A model generated the notes under the pieces. The model saw only the letters and a program-made list of their open reading frames with translations. It was not told the DNA's origin and made no database searches. A stretch of DNA of 64,000 nucleotides from Sphingomonas brevis (GTDB lineage Bacteria > Pseudomonadota > Alphaproteobacteria > Sphingomonadales > Sphingomonadaceae). The DNA is taken from assembly GCF_023516505.1 (NCBI RefSeq), contig NZ_JAMGBB010000001.1:1054001-1118000 (forward strand), read 5' to 3'. This document shows positions 53,313 through 62,827 of the stretch, one piece after another. How positions within the stretch are numbered: position 1 is the stretch's first letter; the number at the start of each line of letters is the position of its first letter. The translations under genes were made by a program, and so were the position numbers.

Positions 53313-54634
53313 GCGACCAGCCTCACTTTGAGCGGCGCGTTGATTGCCTGGATGCCCGACCCGGGGCAGTTCTTGGTGAAGTTGTTCACGCCCGAGTTGC
53401 CCGACCAGTAGATTCGCTTGGCGACGAACTGGGTGCAGGTCGCCGTACCGGTGCCGGTACCGTTGTAAGTGATCTGCTGATTCGGGAAATAGACCACGCC
53501 CCGGATCTTGTTGGTCGAGTTGCCATTGATCTTGTTCGGGCTGTTGGCGCTGATGGTACCGGTCGGCGAGTTATCGACGGCGCGGCGGTCCTGATAGATC
53601 GCCATGCCCGCCCACTTGCCGCTGGTCGGCGCTGTGGAGTCGATCTGGCCGCTGGAGTTCATGTCGAGCGTGCCGATTGTCGCCGACGACGAGGTGCTGC
53701 GGTTGGTGATGATCAGCGCCACGCCATTGAGGTGCAGCGTGCCCTGGACGTTCACTCCACCACCGGTGACGATGACCTTGTCGCCGCCATTGACGTTGCT
53801 GAAGGTCACGCTCCGGTTCGATTGGACGCTGATCGAGCTGTAACATTTGTCAGCCGGGATCGTCTGGCCGGTGTTGCCATTGTTGATGGTGAGCGAAGGC
53901 GGATTCGCCGGGCAGCTGTCGAAGTCATGGTCGGCGTCGGACGGGTCGAGATTCTCATAAGGATCGTCCAGCTGCGGCGAATAGGGCTGGTAGCTGTCGA
54001 CGGTCCAGTTGCTCGACTGCTGGATGCCGCCCGAGGCCGCAATGGTAGTTGCGGTAACACTGGAGCTGCCCTGGCCGGCTGCGGCGTTGGTCGCGGTCGA
54101 ATTGGTCATCATTCCGCAATCCATCACGATCGATGCGTTACCGGTCGCCTGGATACCGGTCTTGCCGTTGTGCTGAAGGCTCAGCACGCAGAAGTCGCCC
54201 GAAGTCGAAACGCCTGCGGCCTGCGCAGTCGCCTTGATGACCGGGGCCGCCGGCAGGAACATCGAGCTGAACGACAGCTCCTTCTGCACGGCTAGCACCA
54301 CTCTCACCTGGTTGCGGTTGCTGCCCGCGTTGGCCGGGAAAGTAACCACCGGATAACCCGACTCCAGACCCATATTGGTATGCTGGTTGAGCGTCAGGTC
54401 GTGGTCGACCGCCGTCGCCGTGTTGGTGGTGGCCCCGTCATGCCCGAACCGATCGTAAACGCCGGCGATGGCGGCGGAGTCTGCCGCGCGCTGCAGCTGG
54501 CGCTTCCATAGCGCCCACTGGATCGTGTCGGTGGCGAGACCGGCCGAACCGACCAGCATGGGCAGTGCCGCGGCCGCGATGACCACCATATTGCCCCGCT
54601 CGTTGTTCCACAGCTTGTTGAATGCCTTGAGCAT
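53309..54634 (-). CDS. TadG-like Flp pilus protein
   Basis: 441 residues. The pilin-like leader WNNERGNMVVIAAAALPMLVG at the N-terminus, and the following QLQRAADSAAIAGVYD, are the PF13400 signature. The large C-terminal part (~320 residues) is a beta-rich Ser/Thr/Asn-rich domain without an obvious von Willebrand MIDAS; it has Cys in DFCVLSL, DSCPANP, DKCYSS and CTQFV. It is the first gene of the tadG-tadE-tadE operon. Confidence 0.87.
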   Translation of the reverse strand: MLKAFNKLWNNERGNMVVIAAAALPMLVGSAGLATDTIQWALWKRQLQRAADSAAIAGVYDRFGHDGATTNTATAVDHDLTLNQHTNMGLESGYPVVTFPANAGSNRNQVRVVLAVQKELSFSSMFLPAAPVIKATAQAAGVSTSGDFCVLSLQHNGKTGIQATGNASIVMDCGMMTNSTATNAAAGQGSSSVTATTIAASGGIQQSSNWTVDSYQPYSPQLDDPYENLDPSDADHDFDSCPANPPSLTINNGNTGQTIPADKCYSSISVQSNRSVTFSNVNGGDKVIVTGGGVNVQGTLHLNGVALIITNRSTSSSATIGTLDMNSSGQIDSTAPTSGKWAGMAIYQDRRAVDNSPTGTISANSPNKINGNSTNKIRGVVYFPNQQITYNGTGTGTATCTQFVAKRIYWSGNSGVNNFTKNCPGSGIQAINAPLKVRLVA

Positions 54635-54745
54635 CTTCTTTCCTCGCCGGATGAACGCGTTTGGAGTGCTCTAGCGCGGACACGGTAAGCGAAGCGTTCC
54701 GACGCGTGGTTGACGGTTCACTAACCACGTCCAATCGCGGGACGC

Positions 54746-54773
54746 TTGAAGCGGCGCGTCTTACACCTATAAT
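54746..54773 (+). promoter_or_regulatory. Sigma-70 promoter of telA
   Basis: A -35 TTGAAG (54746-54751) and a perfect -10 TATAAT (54768-54773) are separated by 16 bases, about 78 bases before the telA ATG. Confidence 0.75.
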
Positions 54774-54850
54774 ACAGTTGATAGACCCTTGCGCGGGAAC
54801 GGCGGGCGTTCCACCCTCCGCGACAACAGGGAAGAGAAGGACTATTAGCC

Positions 54851-56056
54851 ATGGCCAGCGACCCGTCGACCACGACCGAGACCGCGACCAAGATCAAGCT
54901 GGACCCGCCCGATGCGCTCCAGCCGATCGCCGTCAATGAAGCTTCCGGCCTCGTTCCGCTGAAGAGCGAGGAAACCAGCGAGCTTGACCAGAAGGTCGCC
55001 AAGTTCGTCGATGAATTGGCCGCGCTGGACAGCAACAGTCCCGAATTCGGCAAGAAGGTCGACCAGCTGACGGCAATGGGCCGCAAGGAAATCGCCGAAG
55101 CTGCCGGCGCTTCCAACCGTTTCCTCGATCGGCCGGTCAAGGCGATCGACAAGGATACGGGAATTGGCGCCGACCTGACCGAACTCCGCCGGACGGTAGA
55201 ATCGCTCGACCCTAAGGAAGCAACCAAGACCCGAAAGCTCTTGGGCATCATTCCATTCGGGAACCGGGTCGATCGCTATTTCGACAAATACCGGAGTTCC
55301 CAGACTCACATTTCGAAGATCCTCGGCAGCCTGGCCAACGGCAAGGACGAATTGCTGATGGATAACGCCGCCATCGACACCGAGCGCGCCGGCCTGTGGA
55401 AGACGATGCATCGGCTCGAGCAGATGGTTCACATCAGCAAGAGCCTCGACAAACAGCTCGAGGACAAAGCCAACGAGCTCGATGCCACGGAGCCGGCCAA
55501 GGCCAAGGCTATCCGGGAGAGCGCGCTATTTTACACACGCCAACGCACGACTGACCTGCTGACCCAAATGGCAGTGACGGTGCAGGGCTACCTAGCGCTC
55601 GACCTCGTCAAGAAGAATAATGTCGAGCTGGTTAAGGGCGTCGACCGGGCATCGACTACCACCGTCTCGGCCCTTCGCACTGCGGTTACTGTCGCCCAGG
55701 CAATGACCAACCAGAAACTAGTTCTGCAGCAGATCACGGCGCTCAACACCACCACCGCCGGAATGATCGATTCAACGGGCGAGATGCTGAAGACGCAGAG
55801 CGGCGCAATCCACGAGCAGGCCGCATCGTCGACCATCCCGCTGGAAACGCTGCAGCGCGCCTTCCAGAATATTTACGACACGATGGATCAGATCGACCAG
55901 TTCAAGCTGGCCGCGCTGGCCAATATGAAGCAGACGGTCGACACGCTTGGCAACGAAGTCGAGAAATCGCGCGGCTATATCGCCCGGGCCGAAGGCGTTG
56001 CTCAGGGCAAGCTGGAAAGCGCCACCTCACCGTTCACGCCTATTGAGCAGAAATGA
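54851..56056 (+). CDS. telA: TelA-family (toxic anion resistance) protein
   Basis: 401 residues of the TelA/KlaA family. Long helices and heptads are seen across the protein, with conserved patterns such as LLGIIPFGNRVDRYFDKYRSSQTHI, ALDLVKKNNVELVKGVDRASTTTVSALRTAV, and ELETLQRAFQNIYDTMDQIDQFK-like. Soluble; no membrane helix. The family was named for tellurite resistance in plasmids, but the real function is unclear, probably envelope stress. A good promoter precedes it. The next gene (xpaC-like) overlaps by four bases. Confidence 0.9.
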   Translation: MASDPSTTTETATKIKLDPPDALQPIAVNEASGLVPLKSEETSELDQKVAKFVDELAALDSNSPEFGKKVDQLTAMGRKEIAEAAGASNRFLDRPVKAIDKDTGIGADLTELRRTVESLDPKEATKTRKLLGIIPFGNRVDRYFDKYRSSQTHISKILGSLANGKDELLMDNAAIDTERAGLWKTMHRLEQMVHISKSLDKQLEDKANELDATEPAKAKAIRESALFYTRQRTTDLLTQMAVTVQGYLALDLVKKNNVELVKGVDRASTTTVSALRTAVTVAQAMTNQKLVLQQITALNTTTAGMIDSTGEMLKTQSGAIHEQAASSTIPLETLQRAFQNIYDTMDQIDQFKLAALANMKQTVDTLGNEVEKSRGYIARAEGVAQGKLESATSPFTPIEQK

Positions 56057-56778
56057 CGTCGGACAAGACCGAGATTGCGATTGCCCGTGCCGACCGCGTT
56101 ATGCGGTCCCTCGACGAACGCGGTGGAGCGGCGCGGGATGCCGCCAGGCGAGAACGTCAGCGACTGAATGCCGGCGTCGGCAAGACGCTGGGCCGCATCG
56201 GCATCGCGGTGCTGCTGATAAGCATCGCCACGATTGTCGTCGGCCTGATTACGCCGATTGGAATGTTCGGCTTCCTCGCGGCAGTTGGCCTGGCCATCGG
56301 GGTCGGCGCGATGCTGCTGTTCTCAGGCGGCAAGGAGATTGCGGCGCCCAATGTCACGCCCGACCTGCCCAACGGCCAGATGGTCGGCCGCTTCGATAGC
56401 TATCTGTTTCGCGCGCGTCGGGCCCTGCCGGCGCCTGCGCAAGCCGAGCTCGACCAATTGTCGGCACAGCTCCCGGCCCTGCGCCAAACGCTGGAGCGGA
56501 TCCCGGACCTGGACCCCAACGCGCAGGATGCGCGGCGTTTGATGTCGGTCCATTTGCCCAACCTGATCGACCGTTATGTCCATGTCCCCGCGGCCTATCG
56601 CGGCCAGCGAGATGGCGAAAACGTTAGCGTCGATGAAAGGCTGGTCGAAGCGCTGGCCGCCGGGCGGCAGGCGCTCACTGAAATCTCGGAAAAGCTGGCA
56701 CGTGCCGACATGGCAGCGTTCGAAACCCAAGGCCGCTTTATCCAGTCGCGTTATTCGGAAAAGCCGATCGACGGCTAG
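56053..56778 (+). CDS. XpaC-like membrane protein, TelA partner
   Basis: 241 residues. Two membrane helices at ~50-90 (GRIGIAVLLISIATIVVGL, GMFGFLAAVGLAIGVGAMLLF) are followed by a soluble helical domain with PNLIDRYVHVPAAYR and VDERLVEALAAGRQALTEIS. XpaC (PF10112) proteins are the regular partners of TelA in bacteria; function is unknown. The four-base overlap with telA confirms one operon. Its 3' end overlaps the converging TIR gene by four bases. Confidence 0.75.
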   Translation: MTSDKTEIAIARADRVMRSLDERGGAARDAARRERQRLNAGVGKTLGRIGIAVLLISIATIVVGLITPIGMFGFLAAVGLAIGVGAMLLFSGGKEIAAPNVTPDLPNGQMVGRFDSYLFRARRALPAPAQAELDQLSAQLPALRQTLERIPDLDPNAQDARRLMSVHLPNLIDRYVHVPAAYRGQRDGENVSVDERLVEALAAGRQALTEISEKLARADMAAFETQGRFIQSRYSEKPIDG

Positions 56779-58523
56779 GCGATTTCCAACCGCGTTTTCG
56801 CCGCTGCAAGCATGCTCTTGAACCGCGAATCTTCCCGCAAAACGTCCAGGTCGGGGTCGACCTCAGCATGCCGGATATGGCTTACGCCCAATGTCGTGGA
56901 GAAATATGGCTCAAGGACTTCTATGGCCTGATCGGCATCACGGAGATCGGTGGCAAGCGCGCATGCCAGATTGTAACGCATGATATTATTGTCAGGGTCG
57001 AGCAGGAGTGCGCGACTGATCCACTCTCTGGCTCTTTCGTCTTCGCCAAGAGCTGCGAGCGCGCTGGCGCCGCCGGCGAGCACGGTCGAATTGGACGGGT
57101 CCTTAGCCATCGCCTTTTCCGACCGATCGACAGATATCTGTGCAGCCCGCTGAAGCTTTTCGGGCTCGCCGGTTTCACGATAGCAAGTAATCAACATGAA
57201 CGCGTTGTGCCAATCCCAATCCATCAGGGATACGGCCTTCTCAAAATAAGGAATGGAGTCGCGGATCCGACCCTGACGGAAAAGCAACCGTGCCGCCTCG
57301 CGGTTCACCTCCCACGATTCCGGATCAAGTCGGACTGCCGTGTCGATTTCCCCAACGGCGTCGTCGGTGCGTCCTTGTTCCTCGAGCAGATGCGCCTTGA
57401 CGCAGTGCGCTTCCGCTAGGTTCGGATTGATCGATAAAGCCTTTTCGGCGGCCGGCGCAGGATCGACGTCCGTTCCGTGCCAAAAACGCAGCTGTGATTG
57501 GGCAAGGGCCATTAGCGCCCAAGCCTCGGCATAATCCGGATCAAAGGTAAGTGCGTGCTTGCACATCCGGACGATCGCTTCCTGGCGACGGACGTCGCCA
57601 AGGCTGCCTTCGGTCCATTGCTGGCGTGCCATTAGATAGAGATTGTAGGCCTCGACACTCTGCGTGCCGCGTGTTTCGATCGCCTTCTTCTCTTCGGGCA
57701 GCAACTTGAGTTTGAGGGCACTGACGATCGCTTTCGAAATCTCATCCTGGATTTCAAATATGTCGGTCAGGTCGCGGTCGTATCGGTCGGCCCAGAGATG
57801 ATCCCCCGCGGTGCCGTCGATCAGCTGCGCTGTGATCCGCACCCGATTACCGGCTTTTCGGACGCTGCCCTCTAGAACATGGTCGACGCCAAGAGCGGCT
57901 GCGACCTCCTTGATGTCGACAGCCTCGCCCTTGAACTGGAAGGCCGTGTTGCGCGCCACGACGGAGAGGGCGGAAACCTTCGACAAGTCCGTGATGATGT
58001 CTTCCGATATGCCGTCGCTGAAATATTCCTGCTCGGGATCGCCGCTCATATTGACGAACGGCAACACGCAAATCGCTGCACAATGCTGCCTTCCCTTGAC
58101 GGGCTGGTTCGCGCTGGGTTGCGCTGCACGAGGTTCCCCACCCTTTTGGGCGATGGCGCGGATCAGGGCTTCTAGGGACGGCGGGTCCGATTCCCCATTC
58201 CAACTTCCAAAATCGATCGACTGAAATTGGCGGAAGCCAAGCGGTGGCTTGTCGGTACCAAGCAAGATCGGGACGAGCCGGCCATTGTCGCGCCCTTCCG
58301 CGGCTTCGTCCTGAACCCAAGGGGATTCGACCGAAGATTTGGTCCAGATGACCACAACCGCGTCGGCACCCTTCAACTCGCGATCAATCTCGGCCGTAAA
58401 TCGCGAGCCGCCTTCGATCTGGCGGTCCCACCAGACCTGGTGACCGGCGCCATCAATGCAGGCGGCCAATTGCTTGGCCGCCGCAACATCATCGCGAGAG
58501 TAACTCAGAAAAACTTTCGCCAC
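56775..58523 (-). CDS. TIR-domain protein with FlgO-like and TPR regions
   Basis: 582 residues, GTG start after GGGGAGG. Residues 1-~130 are a TIR domain (KVFLSYSRDDVAAAKQLA, DAVVVIWTKSSVES, PWVQDEAAEG), with E73 in the position of the NADase catalytic Glu. Residues ~145-275 match the FlgO-like domain that precedes TPRs in many regulators (VLPFVNMSGDPEQEYFSDGISEDI). The rest (~280-570) is TPR repeats (NPNLAEAHCVKAHLLEEQGR). There is no DNA-binding or cyclase domain. It is a signalling or defence protein; NAD cleavage is possible but not shown. Confidence 0.87.
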   Translation of the reverse strand: MAKVFLSYSRDDVAAAKQLAACIDGAGHQVWWDRQIEGGSRFTAEIDRELKGADAVVVIWTKSSVESPWVQDEAAEGRDNGRLVPILLGTDKPPLGFRQFQSIDFGSWNGESDPPSLEALIRAIAQKGGEPRAAQPSANQPVKGRQHCAAICVLPFVNMSGDPEQEYFSDGISEDIITDLSKVSALSVVARNTAFQFKGEAVDIKEVAAALGVDHVLEGSVRKAGNRVRITAQLIDGTAGDHLWADRYDRDLTDIFEIQDEISKAIVSALKLKLLPEEKKAIETRGTQSVEAYNLYLMARQQWTEGSLGDVRRQEAIVRMCKHALTFDPDYAEAWALMALAQSQLRFWHGTDVDPAPAAEKALSINPNLAEAHCVKAHLLEEQGRTDDAVGEIDTAVRLDPESWEVNREAARLLFRQGRIRDSIPYFEKAVSLMDWDWHNAFMLITCYRETGEPEKLQRAAQISVDRSEKAMAKDPSNSTVLAGGASALAALGEDERAREWISRALLLDPDNNIMRYNLACALATDLRDADQAIEVLEPYFSTTLGVSHIRHAEVDPDLDVLREDSRFKSMLAAAKTRLEIA

Positions 58524-58586
58524 ACGGTCCTCCCCGGGGGAGAGCGCGGGTATGTGACAACGGCTTCAATTTAACAAGAATTTAAC

Positions 58587-59795
58587 TCAGCCTACGATTC
58601 CAGCGGCTTTCAGCCGTTTCAGGTCGTCTTCATCAAGCCATTGCCGGAGCAGGCTCCCATGTTCGCCCAGCGCCGGCGGCGGCAGCGGCGCATTCGCCTG
58701 TTCGCCATCGATCCGCATGGGGTTGCCGACCATCGGAACCGGGCCGAGCGCCCCGCCATCGGCCTGGATCCGAACGCCGCGATGCACCGCTTGCGGGTCG
58801 GCCAGCGCCTGGCTGATCGTATTTATAGGCCCGGCGGGAATTCCCGCCCCCTCAAGCCGTTCCAGCCAATCGGCCGCCGGCTTCCCCGCAATGATATCGG
58901 CGATCATCGGTACCAGCGTCTCGCGCGCGCTAACTCGCGCCGGATTGGTGGCATAAGCCGGATTCTCCGCCCATTCGGGATGCCCTACGATCGCCGCCAG
59001 CTTGGCGAACTGCTTGTCGTTACCAACGGCGATGATAATCGGCTGGTCCGCCGCCATGAACGGCTGATAAGGCACGATGTTCGGGTGGCCCGCGCCTTGC
59101 CGGCCAGGGTCCTTGCCGCTGACGAGGGAATTCGATGCCTGGTTGGCGAGCATCGCCAGCTGCGTGTCCAGCAGTGCCATGTCGATCGTCGCGCCTTCGC
59201 CGGTCTGCTGGCGCCGGTACAGCGCCGCAAGGATGGCGTTGGCGGTGTACATGCCGGTGAACAGGTCGGCGACTGCGACGCCGGCGCGCATCGGCCCGCC
59301 CCCTGGCTCGCCATCTGGCAGTCCGGTCAGGCTCATCAGCCCGCCCATGCCCTGGATGATATAGTCGTAGCCGGCCCGCGCCGCGTAAGGCCCGTCCTGG
59401 CCGAAACCGGTGATCGAGGCATAGATTAGCCCCGGGTGCGAGGCTCGAAGGCTTGCCGCGTCAAGGCCGAACTTCTTGAGTCCACCGACTTTGAAATTCT
59501 CTATGACCACATCGGCGTCGGCTGCCATTTTGCGCACCAGCGCAGCGCCCTCTTCGGTTGCGAAATCGATTGCCACCGACTTCTTGCCGCGATTGGCGGC
59601 TAGGAAATAGGCGGCAACTTTCTCGTCACCATGCTCGTGCCATGGCGGGCCCCAATGGCGGGTGTCATCACCCGCGCCGGGCTTTTCGACCTTGATGACG
59701 TCCGCTCCGAGATCGGCCAGCAACTGGGTCGCCCATGGCCCCGCCAGCACCCGGCTGAGGTCGAGGACTCTGACCCCCTCCAGCGGTTTCGTCAT
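58587..59795 (-). CDS. CaiB/BaiF family CoA-transferase
   Basis: 402 residues, normal length. Type III CoA-transferase: LEGVRVLDLSRVLAGPWATQLLADLGADVIKVEKP is family opening in outline, the catalytic Asp is D177 in AVADLFTGMY, and GYDYIIQGMGGLMSLTG lies before it. It moves CoA between acyl groups; substrate unknown. The ATG overlaps the stop of the FAD oxidoreductase upstream by four bases, so one transcript is likely. Confidence 0.93.
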   Translation of the reverse strand: MTKPLEGVRVLDLSRVLAGPWATQLLADLGADVIKVEKPGAGDDTRHWGPPWHEHGDEKVAAYFLAANRGKKSVAIDFATEEGAALVRKMAADADVVIENFKVGGLKKFGLDAASLRASHPGLIYASITGFGQDGPYAARAGYDYIIQGMGGLMSLTGLPDGEPGGGPMRAGVAVADLFTGMYTANAILAALYRRQQTGEGATIDMALLDTQLAMLANQASNSLVSGKDPGRQGAGHPNIVPYQPFMAADQPIIIAVGNDKQFAKLAAIVGHPEWAENPAYATNPARVSARETLVPMIADIIAGKPAADWLERLEGAGIPAGPINTISQALADPQAVHRGVRIQADGGALGPVPMVGNPMRIDGEQANAPLPPPALGEHGSLLRQWLDEDDLKRLKAAGIVG

Positions 59796-61387
59796 GCGGC
59801 GCGGCGTTTCTTGAAGATCTTGCGCCGGTCGGAAAGGATCGCATGCGCCGCATTATGCCCCGGGGCGCCGGTTACGCCGCCGCCCGGATGAGCACCGGAC
59901 CCGCACAGGTAGAGTCCGGCCAGCGGCATTCGGTAGTTGGCCGCGCCGATCATCGGCCGCGCACTGAACAGCTGGTCCAGCCCCATTTTGCCATGGAAGA
60001 TATCGCCACCGATCAGCCCGAACCGCCGCTCAAGGTCCAGGGGCGAATGGATCTGGCGGGCGATGACCGATTTGGCGAAGCCCGGCGCATGGCCGTCGAC
60101 TGTGGCAATGATCGCATCCGCGGCCTTCTCACGCTCGTCGTCCCATGACCGGCCATCGGGCAATTTGAAGCGAAAGTGCTGGCAGAAAAGCGAGGCGACA
60201 TGCTTGCCCTTGGGCGCCAGGCTAGGATCGAGCGTCGACGGGATCAGCATTTCGATCACCGGTTTCGACGTCCAGCCGTTGAGCGCGGCGTCGGCAAAGG
60301 CCCGGTGCATGTAATCCATGCTCGGGGCCATGATGATGCCGGCGGTAAGATGGTCTCCGCGCCCCGGTTTGACTGTGAAGCTCGGCAATTTGTCCAACGC
60401 AACATTCATCCGGAAAGTGGCACTTTCGCAGCCCCAATGGTTGAAATGCTCCTCGATCGGGCGGCTGACCGCGCCTTTCGGCACCAGCCGGTCGAACAGC
60501 AGCTTCGGATTGACCCCAGCGACGATGGTCGGTGCGCGCCAGCTCTTGCCGCCCGACACCAGGCCAGCAGCCCGGCCCTTCTCGACAATGATCTCGCTCA
60601 CTGGCGAGCCCAGGACGATATCGACGCCCACCTCCCGGCAGGCGCTGGCCATCGCCTGAGTGATCGATCCCATCCCGCCGATCGCATGGCCCCAGGCGCC
60701 CGGCACTCCAGCAGCTTCACCAAACAGATGGTGCAACAGGACGTAAGCCGTGCCCGGTGTGTAGGGAGAAGCGAAATTGCCGACGATACCGTCGAAGGCG
60801 AACAGCGCCTTGGTCAGATCTCCCTCGAAAAAACGATCGAGGATGTCGCCGGCGCTCTTGGTGGCGAACTCGTGAACGATGCGGATTTCGTCGGTCTTGA
60901 GGCCGACCAGGTCGCGCCCCAGGCTGGCCAGGGTCGGCAGGCCGCGGACACCTCTGCCTGGTCCCGGCGGTGCTTTCAGTATCCATTTGCGGATCAGCGG
61001 GACGACCGTGTCCAATTCCTCATGGTAGCGGTCATAGGCCGGCCCATCTCCCGGGTTGTGCCGCGCGATTTCGGCCCTGGTCAGCCCGTCGCGCCCGGTC
61101 AGCAGGAACTTGCCGTCATATCCCGGCAGGAAGTTGTCCCGCTTGCGCAGCACGACCTTCAGCCCGTGCCGCTCCAGCTCCATGTCCTTGATGACCTTGG
61201 GCTGCAGCAGCGACACGGTGTAGCTGGCGGCGGAATTGCGGAAACCGGGGTGGAACTCGTCGGTCACCGCGGCGCCGCCGACCTTGTCGGACGCCTCGAG
61301 GATCGCGACCTTGAGGCCCTTCTTGGCCAGATAGTGGGCGCAGGTCAGGCCATTATGGCCGGCCCCAATGATCAAAATGTCGTGCAA
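59792..61387 (-). CDS. FAD-dependent oxidoreductase, PYROXD2/CrtI-like
   Basis: 531 residues. The dinucleotide-binding opening DILIIGAGHNGLTCAHYLAKKG is clear, followed by VGGAAVTDEFHPGF. The C-terminal GLYLCGSGAHPGGGVTGAPG is the conserved FAD-binding motif of phytoene-desaturase-like oxidoreductases, close to the PYROXD2 group. Substrate is unknown; no carotenoid genes are near, so a carotenoid role is not supported. It is coupled to the CoA-transferase, and separated from gor by a large palindrome. Confidence 0.88.
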   Translation of the reverse strand: MHDILIIGAGHNGLTCAHYLAKKGLKVAILEASDKVGGAAVTDEFHPGFRNSAASYTVSLLQPKVIKDMELERHGLKVVLRKRDNFLPGYDGKFLLTGRDGLTRAEIARHNPGDGPAYDRYHEELDTVVPLIRKWILKAPPGPGRGVRGLPTLASLGRDLVGLKTDEIRIVHEFATKSAGDILDRFFEGDLTKALFAFDGIVGNFASPYTPGTAYVLLHHLFGEAAGVPGAWGHAIGGMGSITQAMASACREVGVDIVLGSPVSEIIVEKGRAAGLVSGGKSWRAPTIVAGVNPKLLFDRLVPKGAVSRPIEEHFNHWGCESATFRMNVALDKLPSFTVKPGRGDHLTAGIIMAPSMDYMHRAFADAALNGWTSKPVIEMLIPSTLDPSLAPKGKHVASLFCQHFRFKLPDGRSWDDEREKAADAIIATVDGHAPGFAKSVIARQIHSPLDLERRFGLIGGDIFHGKMGLDQLFSARPMIGAANYRMPLAGLYLCGSGAHPGGGVTGAPGHNAAHAILSDRRKIFKKRRAA

Positions 61388-61400
61388 CTCAACTGCTCTC

Positions 61401-61476
61401 CGTCATTGCGAGCGAAGCGAAGCAATCCAGCCCCGCCCCAATGGATTGCTTCGTCGCTGCGCTCCTCGCAATGACG
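61401..61476. repeat. 76-base CGTCATTGCGAG-type palindrome
   Basis: Left arm CGTCATTGCGAGCGAAGCGA... and right arm ending ...CTCCTCGCAATGACG are complementary over about 25-30 bases with a few mismatches, the inner part being AGCAATCCA/TGGATTGCT. It may end transcription of gor and start a stem; the type is widespread between genes in alphaproteobacteria. Confidence 0.85.
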
Positions 61477-61486
61477 ATGCAAGCGT

Positions 61487-62827
61487 CTAACGCATTAGTA
61501 CCAGTTCCTCCGACATTGTCGGGTGCAAAGCCACCGTCGCGTCGAAATCAGCCTTTTTGAGGCCGGTCTTGACCGCGATTGCCGCCGCCTGGAGGATTTC
61601 GGGCGCGTCCGGCCCGATCATGTGGATGCCGACCACTCGATCGGTCGCGCCATCGACTACCAGCTTGTAGAGCGAGCGCTCATTGCGGCCGGCAAGCACA
61701 TTTTTCATCGGCCGGAAGTCGCTGGTGTAGGTCCTGACCTGGCCAAGCCGGTTGCGGGCTTCGCCCTCGGTCATGCCGACGCTTGCGATCGGCGGATGCG
61801 AGAAGACCGCATGTGGCACGCAATCATGGTCGACCGTCCAGGGTTCTCCGCCGAACTGGCTGTCGGCAAAGGCATGCCCCTCGCGGATCGCGACCGGGGT
61901 CAGCTGGATGCGGTCGGTGACGTCGCCAACGGCAAAGATCGACGGCACGCTGCTGCGGCTGTCGGCATCGACCTTGATCTCGCCCCGCTCACCGAGCGCG
62001 ACTCCAAGCTCTTCCAATCCCAAACCCTCCGTGTTGGGGATCCGGCCGATCGCGAATAGCACCGCGTCTGCCTCAAGATCGTCGCAACCCTCCATGTCGA
62101 TCGAAAGGCGCCCGTCGTCGCGCCTCTCGATCCTGTTGAAACTGGAGTTGAAGCGAAACTCGATTCCCTTGGTCATCGAGATCTGCAGCAGCCGGTCGCG
62201 CATTTGCTCGTCGTAACCGCGCAGGATCACGTCCGAGCGGTTGACTACCACGACGTGGGCACCGAATTGATGGAAGATACCGGCGAATTCATTGGCGATA
62301 TAGCCCCCGCCGGCAATGACGATCCGCTTCGGCAGCTCCGGCAGGTGGAATACTTCGTTCGAGCTGATCGCATGCTCGATGCCCTCGATCTCGGGCATTT
62401 GCGGCCGAGCGCCGGTCGAAATCAGGATCTTGCCCGCGGAAATCCTTCTACCCGATGCCAATGTGACTTCGTTCGGGCCGGTGACCGTCGCGCGTTCGTG
62501 GAAGACCTCGACCTGGTGGTTGGTCAGAGTCTGCTTGTATAGCCCTTCCAACCGCTCGACTTCGCGCAGTACATTGTCGCGTAGTACCGGCCAGCTGAAA
62601 CTGGTCTTGGGAACGTCCCAACCGAACATCGCGGCGTCGTTCAAATCCTCGGCAAAGTGAGCGCCATAAACGAGCAGCTTTTTCGGCACGCAGCCGCGGA
62701 TGACGCAGGTTCCGCCGACCTTATGCTCCTCGGCGACAGCCACCTTCGCGCCATGGGCCGCGGCGATGCGCGACGCGCGAACCCCGCCCGATCCGGCGCC
62801 GATGACGAAGAGGTCATAATCGCTCAA
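61487..62827 (-). CDS. gor: Glutathione-disulfide reductase
   Basis: 446 residues. It reduces oxidised glutathione with NADPH. The FAD-site is DYDLFVIGAGSGGVRASR; the redox-active disulfide is C41/C46 in GTCVIRGCVPKK; the NADPH domain has GGGYIANEFAGIF with Arg residues after it (VVNRSDVILRGYDEQ), which favour NADPH; and the C-terminal HPTMSEELV supplies the catalytic His. A TTG start follows AAGGGAG and overlaps the protease stop. Together with gshB it maintains glutathione in the cell. Confidence 0.95.
   Translation of the reverse strand: MSDYDLFVIGAGSGGVRASRIAAAHGAKVAVAEEHKVGGTCVIRGCVPKKLLVYGAHFAEDLNDAAMFGWDVPKTSFSWPVLRDNVLREVERLEGLYKQTLTNHQVEVFHERATVTGPNEVTLASGRRISAGKILISTGARPQMPEIEGIEHAISSNEVFHLPELPKRIVIAGGGYIANEFAGIFHQFGAHVVVVNRSDVILRGYDEQMRDRLLQISMTKGIEFRFNSSFNRIERRDDGRLSIDMEGCDDLEADAVLFAIGRIPNTEGLGLEELGVALGERGEIKVDADSRSSVPSIFAVGDVTDRIQLTPVAIREGHAFADSQFGGEPWTVDHDCVPHAVFSHPPIASVGMTEGEARNRLGQVRTYTSDFRPMKNVLAGRNERSLYKLVVDGATDRVVGIHMIGPDAPEILQAAAIAVKTGLKKADFDATVALHPTMSEELVLMR

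Noticed and set aside
54851-56056. Tellurite resistance as a proven function of telA
   Set aside because: Only a family name. No other tellurite genes (terB-E, tehA/B) are nearby.
59792-61387. Carotenoid desaturase (crtI) as name for the FAD oxidoreductase
   Set aside because: The fold is similar but no crtB, crtY or other carotenoid genes are near, and the protein is closer to the PYROXD2 group.
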